From JBCCXL01 sp039191605 (lineage in GTDB: Bacteria; Acidobacteriota; Thermoanaerobaculia; Multivoradales; JAHZIX01), in assembly GCA_039191605.1 (NCBI GenBank), contig JBCCXL010000011.1, positions 150,913 through 214,912 of the forward strand: 64,000 nt of DNA, given 5' to 3'. Under the pieces are notes generated by a model. That model was not told the DNA's origin. It worked only from the letters and a program-made list of their open reading frames with translations, and ran no database searches. Positions 49,561 to 59,531 of the stretch are shown here, piece after piece (positions within the stretch are counted from its first letter, which is position 1; each line of letters begins with the position of its first letter). The position numbers and the translations under genes are program-made.

Positions 49561-52500
49561 TTGGTCAATCCATTACAAACAGCAATTGACAATTTTTCCC
49601 AACACCAACTCACCACACACCAAACACCCCTTCGATACCGGCAGCTTCAGTCCTGCCGTCGGTACCTCGTCTCTCTCCTACTCCTTGGCTTCACCTTCTG
49701 CGAGGAAGCTGGCGCACAGCACCAGGAGGCGAGCGTCTGGCTCGCGCTAACCCCTGAGGCGAAGCCTGCTTCGGCTCAGGAGGAGGGATCCTTGTACAAG
49801 ATCCATTCGGGTACTGGAGCAATCCATGGCCCCTTTCCAAGCCCAAGCATTCGAGAGCTCGCCATCGACGGGGACTCCAGGCCTTGGCTTGCAGGCGAGC
49901 AGGGCCTCTTCCGGGTGACATCGGACACAGATCTCGAGTTGGAATTTGAGCTGATCGAAGGCCTCAGCCCTCAGGATCCAACAGACGACCCTTGCAACCA
50001 GACGCGAGATTCTGAGTGTGCGGACGACTCCCTCCCCCACTCCCTTCTCTTTGTCCCAGGCTTGAACGGCGCACCACCAACCACTTGGTGGGCTCGAGGC
50101 AACATGGTCTCCCTCTACGACCCCGCGGGCCAAAGAGTGGAGCGAGTCGATCTTGAGCTTCCAATAAGGCAGCTGACCTGGGACGCATCAGCACAGTATG
50201 TGTGGGCAATCACCGAGGAGACGGTGCTCGCTCTCGAGCCCATCGGAGCCATGGAAGTCCTTCGACTAGAGCTACCTACCGATTTTGCACCAAAGACTCT
50301 AGTGCTGATAGAGAATAAGCTCTGGATACGGGGAGTTCTCCGAGGAGACTATTCCCAGCCCGCGACCTCCTCTGTTTTGCGTTTTGATCCTGCGGGTAGC
50401 TTCCAAGGATCATCAGAGCTCGCTTTTGAGTCGCTACAAAGCAACGATCCGGGATTTTTTCTGGCGGATGGCTTTGGCGGAACGTGGTGGGGCGAAGGAG
50501 CAAGCCTCCTTCAGCTTCAACCTGTAGATGATGAAGGCATCATCACTCTAGAGCCTATCCATGAGGTGCTACGTCCCTTCGGTGCCGACGCCCCGACGAC
50601 GGTACGGCTGGACCCTCTGCGCCGCAGTCTGTGGGTTGGTGGCCCCGGTGCCGCCCTGCGCCTCTCTCCTTCCGGGGAGGTGCTGCAGCGCTGGAGCGTC
50701 GCGGAAGATGCGCAGGTCGTTGCTATCGACTGGAGCTCGCAGGCCGAGGACGAAGATCCGCCGACCTTAGAGATCTTGGCACCTCTGGACGGCTCGAAGG
50801 TCGACCAAGATGAAGTGGTGCTGGAGCTCATCGCGGGGGATGCGGGATCCGGCGTCGACTGGTCCACCCTAGAGGTACGAGCCGAAGGCGTCCCTCTGGA
50901 GCTCTTCTGCTCCGCCTCCGGAGTAGACCCCACGACCGGCCGCAGCTGTCCTCTGGAGCTTCCCCTCGGCACCACCGATCTGCGAATCCAGGTGCAGGAC
51001 TTCTCCGGCCTCGCCTCAGAGGTCGCGGTAGTGCGCTTCATCGTCATCGAGCCCTCCAGCAGTGACGACGACGATGCCGACGACGGCGGGGGGCCCGTGG
51101 TCGCCCCTTACACCCCGGTGCGCAACGACCGCGGCGTCGAACCCAACAAGGTCTACCTCTCCGACGGCGATGTGGAGACCATCTCCACCGATTCCGGGCA
51201 TCTGACCCTAGCCATCCCCCTCGGCCAGCGCTACTCCGTCGGTGCCCAGCTGAGCTATCAATTCCGCCTTGTCCACAACTCCAACGTCTGGCAGCCGGTG
51301 CGCCTGTCCTGTAACGATTTGCTCTGTGACGGAGAGTGGTCCGAGGTCGACTTCGCCTCCACCAACCCCTCCAGCAATGCCGGCCTGGGCTGGGAAATTC
51401 ACTTCGGCAAGCTCTACGCGCCGCTTCCCCCGACTGGCCTCGTTCAGCCGGAACGGGATCTCTTTCCCAACCGCCCCGACCCAGCGGACGTGGGATCTCA
51501 ATGGCTCTATGTTGCTCCCGACGGCTCCCGCCACGAGCTCAAATCCCTCACCGGCTGGGACAACGGCACTTCCAATCGGCCGGTGCGCTATTCCACCGAT
51601 TCCTCCTACCTGCGCATGGTGCAGACCCACGACGACCGGGTGAGGGTGGAGTACCCCGACGGCACCTTCGCCCTCTTCAAGCAGACCAACGACATCGCCG
51701 GTACCGAATTCTGCGGCAACGGGGTCACCGGCTGCTGGCGCATGCACAAGCTCCAGGATCCCTACGGCAACAAGATCAACGTCAGCTACAGCATCTCGGG
51801 CACCGACGAGATCTGGACGGTCTCTGACTCCACCGGCCGCTCCCACGAGCTGGTCTTCAGTCGCGCTAACGCGACCCGCGGCGGAGGGGATGGTGTTGTC
51901 CTCGGCCCCGGTGACTACACCTTCAACGGAGACGAATGGGGCGATCTACGGCGTATTTTGACCTCGGTAAATCTCGAAACCTTCGGCGGTACGAATTCCA
52001 GCTACTCATTCACCTATCTCAGCGCCAACAACATCATTCGGGGCTGCCCCCACGACACCTCCGGGGTGCCGGGAGGCTACGCCACCCTCAGCACCAAGGT
52101 GCTTCAGCAGATCAATACTCCCGAGGGGGAATCCTGGGCCTTTACCTCCAACACGCCGGCAGGTAGTGCCGGAGTTTCCAGCTGCAACCTCACCGCCGGC
52201 ACGGTCTCCTCGATGCGCCTCCCCAGTGCTGGAAAGGTGGAGTATACCTATGGTTTCTGGAGCTTCCCTACTCGCTGCAACTACAGCCCCAATGCTACGC
52301 CTCCGGATGATGTGATTTACAGGAAGGTGGGTGTGAGGTCGAAGCGTCGGATTTATCCCGATACCAGTACCGATGGTCCCTGGGATTACAGTAGTGATCT
52401 TCTCGGAGAAGGGCCTGTCGACCATGGCCCCAACTGCAACCGCTCGAGCTACCGCAAAACCACCGTCGATGGCCCCGTGACCGCCGGCAGGTTCACCCGC

Positions 52501-55500
52501 CAGGTCTTCTACCACTCGGTGAGCGCCGGGGCGATGGACCCCTCGGTGAATGAGCCGATTTCGAACCATCAAGTCACCGATCACGGTCTACCCATCGCCA
52601 AGTCACTGACCACCGGTGGCAGTTCTTCCACTCAGCGCTTCCTCTCCCAAGAAACCTACGAATGCCCTGCTGGATCCGGCGCCTGCACCCGGCTGCGCAG
52701 CGTCTTCCGTCGCTATGCCAGCGCATTCCGAAACCCCGACGGGAGTGGCCGCAGCCAGGATTGCGAGAAGGCCTTCGGCGACGGTCCCGGCTGTTTCGTC
52801 GTCAATCCCCGGGTTACCGCCGAACGCACGGTCTTCCATGATGACGGCAATCGCTGGATCGAGCGAAGCTGGGAGAACTTCAATGGAGCCGGCACCGCCA
52901 AGCGGGAGCGGGTCATCGATAGCTGGAGCGGTCTCAATCGTCAGGTGAACACCATCACCCTGGCCACCGGCAGCGCCAACTTCAACGCCAACGCGGCCAC
53001 CGGCTATATTTTCCTCGGTACCCCTTCCTCCTACCTTCCGGCGACCTCGGCAGATTGGCTGCTGCATCCTTGGTCCCGTCGCACGGTACAGGAGGGAGGC
53101 ATCAGCTACATCGTAGAGGCCACCTTCAACACCAAGGGATACATGACCTGCGAGCGCCGCCTCCGCGGCACCTCGAAGTCCGGGCAAGACCTAGTGCGCG
53201 CAGTGACCTATGGCACCTCCGACGGTATTAACGCGGGCCTGCCCACCACCGAGACCTTCGCCGGCGGCGATGACGCGTCCCTCTCCACTTCGACGATTTG
53301 CGACACCACCGGCAGCGCTTTTGCCGGAACCCGCTTCCAGCTGCAGCATGGTTACCAGCACCTGGTGCGCTCCTCCACTCGCATGGCCGGGGGCTTTCCC
53401 TACTCCTTCCGGGGCAATATCGATCGCAATACTGGCCGGGTCAAGACCTCCTACGACGTAGCGGACCAGGCAACGGACTTCGACTACGACGAGCTCGGGC
53501 GTCTGGTAAAGGTCACTCCCCGTGCGTCGCTGAACGAGGCGGAGACTCGCATCACCTATCAGGTAAGGCCCTCAACTCCGCCGGTGATCACCACCACCCG
53601 GGTTGCCCCTAGCCATCTCGGCGGACAGACCCTGTCCTGGACTCAGGCTTCCCTCGACGCCTTTGGACGGATCGTGGAAGAGCGCCGCCGCCAGCCCACC
53701 AGCGTGGGAGGGAGCTTCACGCTCTCCTCTCGCAAGAGCTTCTATGACCCCTATAGCCGGTTGAAGAAGACCACCACCTGGCAGGACGTCGGCAGCTTGG
53801 TGGACTCTCACGCTACTCGCTACCGCCACTATGACCCCTTCGGTCGGGCTCGCACCATACTGACCGCGGATGGCCAGATCACCACGGTGGTCTATCAGGG
53901 GATTCGACGCACCTGCACTAAGGCGGCGGTACGCACCACGTCTACGGGCTTCTCGGACGTAGAGACCTGCACCATGGCCGACGGCCTCGGGCGCCCCACA
54001 CTCGAGAGCAACCCTCTCTACGAAACCCTCTACACCTACGATCCCGCCGATGCCGTGCACACCGCGACTCGCCGCGATGCTGCGAACCCCAATATTCAGC
54101 AGGTGCGCAGTTACGGTAGAGACGGCCGCGGCTTCCTTACCGCAGAGGATCTGCCGGAGCTCGCCGGCCGCACCCTTACCTACCGCCGCGATGCCCTGGG
54201 CAATGTTCGCCAGCATGTCGACGGTCAGAACACCCATACCTGGACCTATGACGCTGCCGGCAGGCCGGTGGAACACCGGGTCAACGGGCAGATTTGGGGG
54301 CAGTGGGTGTGGGGCACCTTCAACTCCGGCAATAACCAGGCGAAGGGCAAACTGATCGAGGCCAACCGCTGGAATCGACCACCTGGGAGTGCGCCGTGGG
54401 TGGTCGTCGAACGCTACGACTACAGCGGTGCTCTCGGCCAGGTCAGCGATCGCGAAACCCAGCTGTACTTCCCCAACAATCCCGCCAGCATCCAATGGGG
54501 TGAGTTCTTCACCACCGGCTGGTCCTACGATTCTCTCGGCCGAACGAGGTCCATTGACTACCCGCGCTGCGTTGCGGCCCCCCAAAACGGCCACATCGAA
54601 TGCAATGACTCGCCCCAAGATGTGCCCGGCCCGACCTACAGCATCACCCGCACCTATCAGCACGACCAGCTGATGCGGGTGGATACGCCCTTCTTCATGC
54701 AGGCGGACTACAGCTACCACCCCAACTTCCAGCTCGCCGAAGCCACATACGAATCCGGAGCTCGTTATGTCGCCGAGCAGGGAATCAACGGCATGGCGCG
54801 GCCGGCCCGCCTGCGGGCGGTTTCGCCCACCGGCGTGAGCTGGTTCGATACCGGCGCCTATCAATACGACGAGGCCGGGCATATCTGGGCCATCGGCGCA
54901 GATCGCTACACCTATGATCCGGCAGGCCGACTTCTCACTGCCACCGTGACTCATGCCGGTGCTGGGCGCGGTGAGGCCTATACCTACGACTCCTTCGACA
55001 ACCTTCTCTCCGTTGCGCAAGACGGGAATGCCGCCAACGTCTATCGGGTCAACGCCAACACCAACCGCCTTGAGGGTGCCGCCGGCCAACCTCAGGACAT
55101 CTTCTTCGACCTTGCCGGCAACATGACTCGGATTGGAACTACGACCCAAGGGTCGCCCTTCTACGAGCAGACCTACGACGCTCTAAACATGGCGGCAACC
55201 TTCAAGCAGCGAGCCCCAAACGGAACCTTGGTCTCCGAGTACAACTATCTCTACGGCCCCGGAAATCGCCGGCTTATGACCTATGACCCTCACGCCTCGG
55301 AGCGCGTCGTCACCCTGCGCGATCTCGACGGCTCCCCGCTGCGTGAGTTCTCGGTCACCGGTTGGGGCGCCAACGCCAACTGGAAGTACACCTACGACTT
55401 CGTCCGCGGTGCCGAGGGGATCTTCGGTCGACGCGCTGCCAACGGCTACCGCCGCTATCTTCACCGCGATCATCTCGGCAGCCTAAGGCTGATCTCCTCC

Positions 55501-56343
55501 GGCGCCCCGACCAACGCGATCGAGACCGGGCAGCACCACTTCTACCCCTTCGGGGCCTCCGCATACGAGTCCGGTAATGATCCCCTCAAAGCCAAGTACA
55601 CCGGCCATGAACGCGATTCCCACAAGGCCTCCGATTACATGATGGGGCGCACCTGCGTCTTCCCGTATCAGCGCTTCATGAGCGTAGATCCAGGGAGAGA
55701 TGGTTGGAATCTGTATGCGTATGTGGGAAACAGCCCAATTGATTTTCATGATCCAACAGGGCTAGTCATTGTCGCAAGCGGTGATGAGGCATCTAGAGAA
55801 AAAGTATTGACAACGCTCCAGCAGGCTTTATCAGAAGCAAATGCCGTAGAGCTCGCACAGAGCCTCTCGTTGGTGGAAGTCAATGGGGAATATCAAATCG
55901 TCTCTTCATCCGAGGGTTTTAATGAACCCGCTAACGAAACTGTGCGTTTGATCGGAGCCGCGCTTGCAACAAGCAACCCCGTGAGCATTCAGTTCACATC
56001 TCGCTCCCTCAGCAATTTTGGCGGAGCAAGAACCAACTCTCTAGGCCCCAGAAGAGATCCTGATCGCATTCGAATCGAGCTGAACGAGAAGACTCTTTCG
56101 TCGCTCATTCTGCCAGGGACAGTGAGGCGCGGAGCGCTCAACGGCAGGCGTGTCGGTCTTATGACTACCACTTCGACAGCTCTGGTCCACGAATTAGGTC
56201 ATGCATATGGCTACTTCGAAGAAGGAAATCACCGATTCCCGGTCATGGGCCAAACCAACGAAACCGCTGTCAGGTTCGAGAATGCTCATAGAAGGCTTAT
56301 GAGCCGGAATCTAACTCCGCTTGCACTTCGAGATCGACACTAA
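49561..56343 (+). CDS. giant secreted RHS-repeat protein with a C-terminal zinc-metallopeptidase tip
   Basis: A 2260-residue polymorphic-toxin-like protein. A secretion signal (RRYLVSLLLLGFTFCEEAGA) stands about 33 residues in; TTG at 49561 is the only usable start, since no in-frame ATG precedes it. Residues about 50-390 look like a beta-propeller, about 395-510 like a bacterial Ig domain (EILAPLDGSKVDQDEVVLEL), and about 520-2000 form the RHS/YD cocoon (FDYDELGRLVKVTPR, YTYDPAGRLLTATV). The RHS core ends HRDHLGSLRLI, GRTCVFPYQRFMSVDP, NLYAYVGNSPIDFHDPTGL near 2068. The last 190 residues differ in base composition and carry HELGH (2210-2214) plus E2234 and E2240 in NETAVRFENAH, a zincin active site. 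A candidate immunity gene follows after 16 bp. Confidence 0.93.
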   Translation: MVNPLQTAIDNFSQHQLTTHQTPLRYRQLQSCRRYLVSLLLLGFTFCEEAGAQHQEASVWLALTPEAKPASAQEEGSLYKIHSGTGAIHGPFPSPSIRELAIDGDSRPWLAGEQGLFRVTSDTDLELEFELIEGLSPQDPTDDPCNQTRDSECADDSLPHSLLFVPGLNGAPPTTWWARGNMVSLYDPAGQRVERVDLELPIRQLTWDASAQYVWAITEETVLALEPIGAMEVLRLELPTDFAPKTLVLIENKLWIRGVLRGDYSQPATSSVLRFDPAGSFQGSSELAFESLQSNDPGFFLADGFGGTWWGEGASLLQLQPVDDEGIITLEPIHEVLRPFGADAPTTVRLDPLRRSLWVGGPGAALRLSPSGEVLQRWSVAEDAQVVAIDWSSQAEDEDPPTLEILAPLDGSKVDQDEVVLELIAGDAGSGVDWSTLEVRAEGVPLELFCSASGVDPTTGRSCPLELPLGTTDLRIQVQDFSGLASEVAVVRFIVIEPSSSDDDDADDGGGPVVAPYTPVRNDRGVEPNKVYLSDGDVETISTDSGHLTLAIPLGQRYSVGAQLSYQFRLVHNSNVWQPVRLSCNDLLCDGEWSEVDFASTNPSSNAGLGWEIHFGKLYAPLPPTGLVQPERDLFPNRPDPADVGSQWLYVAPDGSRHELKSLTGWDNGTSNRPVRYSTDSSYLRMVQTHDDRVRVEYPDGTFALFKQTNDIAGTEFCGNGVTGCWRMHKLQDPYGNKINVSYSISGTDEIWTVSDSTGRSHELVFSRANATRGGGDGVVLGPGDYTFNGDEWGDLRRILTSVNLETFGGTNSSYSFTYLSANNIIRGCPHDTSGVPGGYATLSTKVLQQINTPEGESWAFTSNTPAGSAGVSSCNLTAGTVSSMRLPSAGKVEYTYGFWSFPTRCNYSPNATPPDDVIYRKVGVRSKRRIYPDTSTDGPWDYSSDLLGEGPVDHGPNCNRSSYRKTTVDGPVTAGRFTRQVFYHSVSAGAMDPSVNEPISNHQVTDHGLPIAKSLTTGGSSSTQRFLSQETYECPAGSGACTRLRSVFRRYASAFRNPDGSGRSQDCEKAFGDGPGCFVVNPRVTAERTVFHDDGNRWIERSWENFNGAGTAKRERVIDSWSGLNRQVNTITLATGSANFNANAATGYIFLGTPSSYLPATSADWLLHPWSRRTVQEGGISYIVEATFNTKGYMTCERRLRGTSKSGQDLVRAVTYGTSDGINAGLPTTETFAGGDDASLSTSTICDTTGSAFAGTRFQLQHGYQHLVRSSTRMAGGFPYSFRGNIDRNTGRVKTSYDVADQATDFDYDELGRLVKVTPRASLNEAETRITYQVRPSTPPVITTTRVAPSHLGGQTLSWTQASLDAFGRIVEERRRQPTSVGGSFTLSSRKSFYDPYSRLKKTTTWQDVGSLVDSHATRYRHYDPFGRARTILTADGQITTVVYQGIRRTCTKAAVRTTSTGFSDVETCTMADGLGRPTLESNPLYETLYTYDPADAVHTATRRDAANPNIQQVRSYGRDGRGFLTAEDLPELAGRTLTYRRDALGNVRQHVDGQNTHTWTYDAAGRPVEHRVNGQIWGQWVWGTFNSGNNQAKGKLIEANRWNRPPGSAPWVVVERYDYSGALGQVSDRETQLYFPNNPASIQWGEFFTTGWSYDSLGRTRSIDYPRCVAAPQNGHIECNDSPQDVPGPTYSITRTYQHDQLMRVDTPFFMQADYSYHPNFQLAEATYESGARYVAEQGINGMARPARLRAVSPTGVSWFDTGAYQYDEAGHIWAIGADRYTYDPAGRLLTATVTHAGAGRGEAYTYDSFDNLLSVAQDGNAANVYRVNANTNRLEGAAGQPQDIFFDLAGNMTRIGTTTQGSPFYEQTYDALNMAATFKQRAPNGTLVSEYNYLYGPGNRRLMTYDPHASERVVTLRDLDGSPLREFSVTGWGANANWKYTYDFVRGAEGIFGRRAANGYRRYLHRDHLGSLRLISSGAPTNAIETGQHHFYPFGASAYESGNDPLKAKYTGHERDSHKASDYMMGRTCVFPYQRFMSVDPGRDGWNLYAYVGNSPIDFHDPTGLVIVASGDEASREKVLTTLQQALSEANAVELAQSLSLVEVNGEYQIVSSSEGFNEPANETVRLIGAALATSNPVSIQFTSRSLSNFGGARTNSLGPRRDPDRIRIELNEKTLSSLILPGTVRRGALNGRRVGLMTTTSTALVHELGHAYGYFEEGNHRFPVMGQTNETAVRFENAHRRLMSRNLTPLALRDRH

Positions 56344-56359
56344 CTCCAGAGGAAGCCGA

Positions 56360-56740
56360 ATGAAGAATAAGATCTCAAGCAGAATCCTACTGCCTTCGAT
56401 ATTGCTTGGCTTCCTCCCAGTCGTCATAATTTTATCTCTAGGGGTAACCATGACTTCACTTGAAGTGCCCAAGGACACCTATCAAACAATTACCAAGGCA
56501 TTGCTCTTCATAACGAAACCTGGGGAGCTACTCCTGCGGCCAACGCAGTTTGATTTTCCATTCCAAGTAACACATCGGCCAATATGGATTAGCTTTGTCT
56601 CCCTGTCGATTGCAAACACCATCGGCTGGGCATTAATCTCCACGACCTTCAACACGACGCTTAAGAGGCTCTTCACTCGCTCGCTAAGAACGCACCAAAA
56701 TAACAGCACTAGGCAGTCAGCTCTCTCGCATCGTAGTTAG
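56360..56740 (+). CDS. small membrane protein, candidate immunity protein
   Basis: This 126-residue protein has two strong hydrophobic segments (ILLPSILLGFLPVVIILSLG and WISFVSLSIANTIGWALIS) and a basic, Ser/Thr-rich tail. The ATG at 56360 follows AGAGGAAG by 7 nt and is 16 bp after the RHS stop. Base composition matches the RHS toxin tip, not the RHS body. By position it is the expected place for a cognate immunity protein, but no family is recognised, so the role is inference. No other candidate immunity gene is near. Confidence 0.6.
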   Translation: MKNKISSRILLPSILLGFLPVVIILSLGVTMTSLEVPKDTYQTITKALLFITKPGELLLRPTQFDFPFQVTHRPIWISFVSLSIANTIGWALISTTFNTTLKRLFTRSLRTHQNNSTRQSALSHRS

Positions 56741-56963
56741 GCATCTATAGATTCGCTACTGGCCCAGACAGGGGCTACGCAATTAGGGCCTGAAGCATAA
56801 AGACCATTCGAACATTCACTACAATCAAGACCAATCAGGCTAGGAATTCTCCTCCATCGATGCGGAGATTTCATCAAGCTGCGCCAGCTTATTGGCCTTC
56901 GATATGAGCTGAGATCCCAACAGTAGTTTTTTCCTACTCTTACTTCCCCTCTGCGAATCTTGG

Positions 56964-57536
56964 TCACTTGAGTCTATCTTTCCGCCGCAGGCGGTAAAGC
57001 ACGTGCTCCTGGCCGAGATAGGGGAAGCGTTTCTCTTCCCTCATTCCGATTTTCTCCATCACCTTCCAAGAGCCGAAATTTTTCACCCAGGTGTAGGCCA
57101 CGACGCTTTCCAGCCCCAGTACCTCCAGTCCCAACCACGCCAGCGCGTCCGCCGACTCCGTCCCTAGCCCCTGACGCCAGTAATAAGGCATCAGCGCGTA
57201 GCCGATCTCCACCTCCTGCACGCCGTCGATCTCTCCCCGCCGCAGCAGGATCTGACCGACGAAGGGCGAGCCCTCGCGGGTGCGGTCATAGGCGGTCCAG
57301 GGACCCCAGCCCCAGCGGGCCCAATGCTCGAGATTGCGCTCGATGCTGTCGTCGACCTCCTGCGCGCTACTCACCCCACCGAAGCTCGCTCCCACCTGGG
57401 GATCTCCGTAGAGCCTTCGGATCTCGTCGCGATGATCCCAGCTGATGGCCCGGGCCTCGAGGCGCGGGGTCAGGAAGCTCTCGTATCGCAGCCGCGGCGG
57501 CCCCGACGGCGGCTCCTTTTTGATTCGAACACTCAT
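56964..57536 (-). CDS. GNAT-family N-acetyltransferase (RimJ/RimL type), copy B
   Basis: This 190-residue protein acetylates an amino group using acetyl-CoA. It starts with FLTPRLEARAISWDHRDE and carries the typical RimJ-like core: WTAYDRTREGSPFVGQI, VEIGYALMPYYWRQGLGTES, then the acetyl-CoA loop and AYTWVKNFGSWKVMEKIGM, with FPYLGQEHVLYRL at the end. It is about 60 percent identical by eye to the gene upstream and overlaps it by 4 bp (ATGA), a tandem duplication. Substrate unknown. Confidence 0.9.
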   Translation of the reverse strand: MSVRIKKEPPSGPPRLRYESFLTPRLEARAISWDHRDEIRRLYGDPQVGASFGGVSSAQEVDDSIERNLEHWARWGWGPWTAYDRTREGSPFVGQILLRRGEIDGVQEVEIGYALMPYYWRQGLGTESADALAWLGLEVLGLESVVAYTWVKNFGSWKVMEKIGMREEKRFPYLGQEHVLYRLRRKDRLK

Positions 57537-58123
57537 CCCAACTCCCCCGCCGGCTCTTGCTGTCCGGTGATCAATTCACCAGGCTTCAGCCGGTAAAGCA
57601 CGTGATCCAACTCAACGTAGGAGAAATACTTCTCCTCCTTCATCCCAATCTTCTCCATCACCCGCCGGGAGCCGATGTTCTTCACCCAGGTGAAGGCGGC
57701 GAGGTTCTCTAGCCCCAGCACCTCAAAGCCCAGCCACGCCAGCGCCGCCGCAGCCTCCGTCGCCAGGCCCTGGCGCCAATATTGGGGCATCAGGGCGTAG
57801 CCGATCTCGACCTCTTCTTCATTGTCGATCTCCCGATTCCGCAGCAGCAGCTGACCGACAAAGGGGTAGCCCTCCCGGGTGCGGTCATAGGCGGTCCAAA
57901 TGCCCCAGCCCCAGCGATCCCAGTGGGCGAGATTGTGCCGCGTGCCCTCCTCCACCTCCTCCATACCCCGCACTCCGCCAAGGGTAGCGCCGACCTGGGG
58001 ATCACCGAAGAGCTGTAGCAGCTCATCGCGATGATCCCAGCTCAGGGCCCGGGCTTCGAGGCGCGGAGTCAGGAAGGTTTCGTATCGCGACATCGGAGCC
58101 GACTTCGGCTCTGGCAGGCTCAT
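57533..58123 (-). CDS. GNAT-family N-acetyltransferase (RimJ/RimL type), copy A
   Basis: This 196-residue paralogue of copy B is the first gene of the pair. It has FLTPRLEARALSWDHRDELL, WTAYDRTREGYPFVGQLLLR, EVEIGYALMPQYWRQGLATE and AFTWVKNIGSRRVMEKIGM. The two copies differ mainly in the segment SVVAYTW versus NLAAFTW and in their N- and C-termini, which suggests retained function after duplication. An ATG ten codons downstream is an alternative start. Confidence 0.9.
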   Translation of the reverse strand: MSLPEPKSAPMSRYETFLTPRLEARALSWDHRDELLQLFGDPQVGATLGGVRGMEEVEEGTRHNLAHWDRWGWGIWTAYDRTREGYPFVGQLLLRNREIDNEEEVEIGYALMPQYWRQGLATEAAAALAWLGFEVLGLENLAAFTWVKNIGSRRVMEKIGMKEEKYFSYVELDHVLYRLKPGELITGQQEPAGELG

Positions 58124-58229
58124 CTCGCCCCCGCTGCTTTTCCGTGGATCATGCCCTTGAGGATCTCACGGAAGGCAGGGGAGAAAAAGTCGAGAATCCC
58201 CCCGGAGCTATTCTACGAAAGAAGCCTCC

Positions 58230-59429
58230 TCAGTGGTGGTGAGCCTCCAGGTGCTGCTTCAGGAGGTCCGCGCCGTAATCGTTGCCGTTGGGGGTGCGCA
58301 CGATGGTGTGGATGTGGTCGCGAGTGACCTCGCGGGAGCGATGCAGCCGCCGCGTGCCCACCGGGCGCTGGTGGTCAAACTCGATCAGCACCACGGGACT
58401 ATGGATCCGGTAGTAGAACACCGAGTCGTCGGCTCTCTCCCCCACCCAGGCGAACCAGGTCGCCTCGAGGTGCTCTTTCACCTCGTCCATCCGCACCTTC
58501 GCGTGACCCTCCGGCAGGTTGTGGACGAAGAGGGCGATCAGCTCCAGCAGCAGCTCCCGCTGCTCCTTCGAGAAGGTCGAGACCGGCACGCCCTTGTAGT
58601 CCAGCACCAGGTTGTCTTGATTTGCCCCGGCCTCGAGGTTCTCCCGAGTCTTGCGGGACGAGAGGATCGCCGCCTTGGCCTGCTCCTCCGTCAGCGACTG
58701 GGCCAGCGCCAGCCCGAGGTCCTGCTCCTCCTGGAGCATCACGTTGCCGGCGTACTTTCCGGAGGTCGCTCGGATCGGCTCGCCGCCGAAGAAGGACGGC
58801 GTCATCACCACCTGATCGCCGAGGACGAAGTAGTTGATCACCAGGTGGTGGCCGTCCAGCTGCCAGCCCCAGGGGTCGGTGGCGGAGGGGGTGCCCATCA
58901 TGGTGAGGAAGTAGGCGTCCTCGTCGAAGCTCTCGAAGTCGTCGTTGATCTCGGCGAGGGTTTGGTCGGTCTTGCGAATGGCGTCGGTGAGGGCCAGCCC
59001 CTTGGCGCTCAGGGATACCGCCAGAAAGGCTCTCGCCGCCTCCCGCTGCGCCGGGCTCATCTCGCGGAAGCTCACGCCCTGCCGCTGGTAGATCCCCACG
59101 TCCACGTTCGACCAGCGCCGCCACTCGGAATCGTCCACCGCGAAGACCGTGCGCTCCCGCTGCTCCGGGCTCAGCAAAGCGAGGAAGGTCGTCGCCGCCT
59201 CGCGGATTCCCGCCGTGGAGACGCCGGTGGACTGGATCGGGAAGAGGCCGTCCACGATGCCCTCGCTGGTGCGAATACCCTCCAGCGGCTGAGCGAGGTT
59301 GGCGCGCTCGCGGGCCTCGAAGGGGTTCGGCCGCTGGGACTGCTGACCTTGGGTCGGCAGCACGATCCAGCACAGAGCTACGGAGAGAATCAGCACGAAG
59401 CCGAGGACGAGGATTTGGGGAGTCTTCAT
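58230..59429 (-). CDS. secreted DUF3500 protein
   Basis: This 399-residue protein has an N-terminal signal or anchor (ILVLGFVLILSVALCWIVLP). DUF3500 landmarks are present: ATTFLALLSPEQRERTVFAV, TMMGTPSATDPWGWQLDGHH, LVINYFVLGDQVVMTPSFFG, and the C-terminal SVFYYRIHSPVVLIEFDHQR, HIHTIVRTPNGNDYGADLLK with a His-rich tail. The family has no defined biochemistry. It is divergent from a MarR gene across a 167-bp gap that holds a large palindrome, so it is probably under that regulator's control. GGAG precedes the ATG. Confidence 0.9.
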   Translation of the reverse strand: MKTPQILVLGFVLILSVALCWIVLPTQGQQSQRPNPFEARERANLAQPLEGIRTSEGIVDGLFPIQSTGVSTAGIREAATTFLALLSPEQRERTVFAVDDSEWRRWSNVDVGIYQRQGVSFREMSPAQREAARAFLAVSLSAKGLALTDAIRKTDQTLAEINDDFESFDEDAYFLTMMGTPSATDPWGWQLDGHHLVINYFVLGDQVVMTPSFFGGEPIRATSGKYAGNVMLQEEQDLGLALAQSLTEEQAKAAILSSRKTRENLEAGANQDNLVLDYKGVPVSTFSKEQRELLLELIALFVHNLPEGHAKVRMDEVKEHLEATWFAWVGERADDSVFYYRIHSPVVLIEFDHQRPVGTRRLHRSREVTRDHIHTIVRTPNGNDYGADLLKQHLEAHHH

Positions 59430-59531
59430 TGGTTCTCCGCTGGGTAGCTCAAGGGTCTTTGGAGATCGTAGCGATGGAGAGCATGGCAGATCACTCTGGC
59501 TGCTCTTTCGTTATTCCTGCCTTCGCACTAT

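Noticed and set aside
53572..55149. A 525-codon minus-strand frame within the RHS gene
   Set aside because: It is a mirror of the repetitive, GC-rich RHS coding sequence; no ribosome site or recognisable domain.
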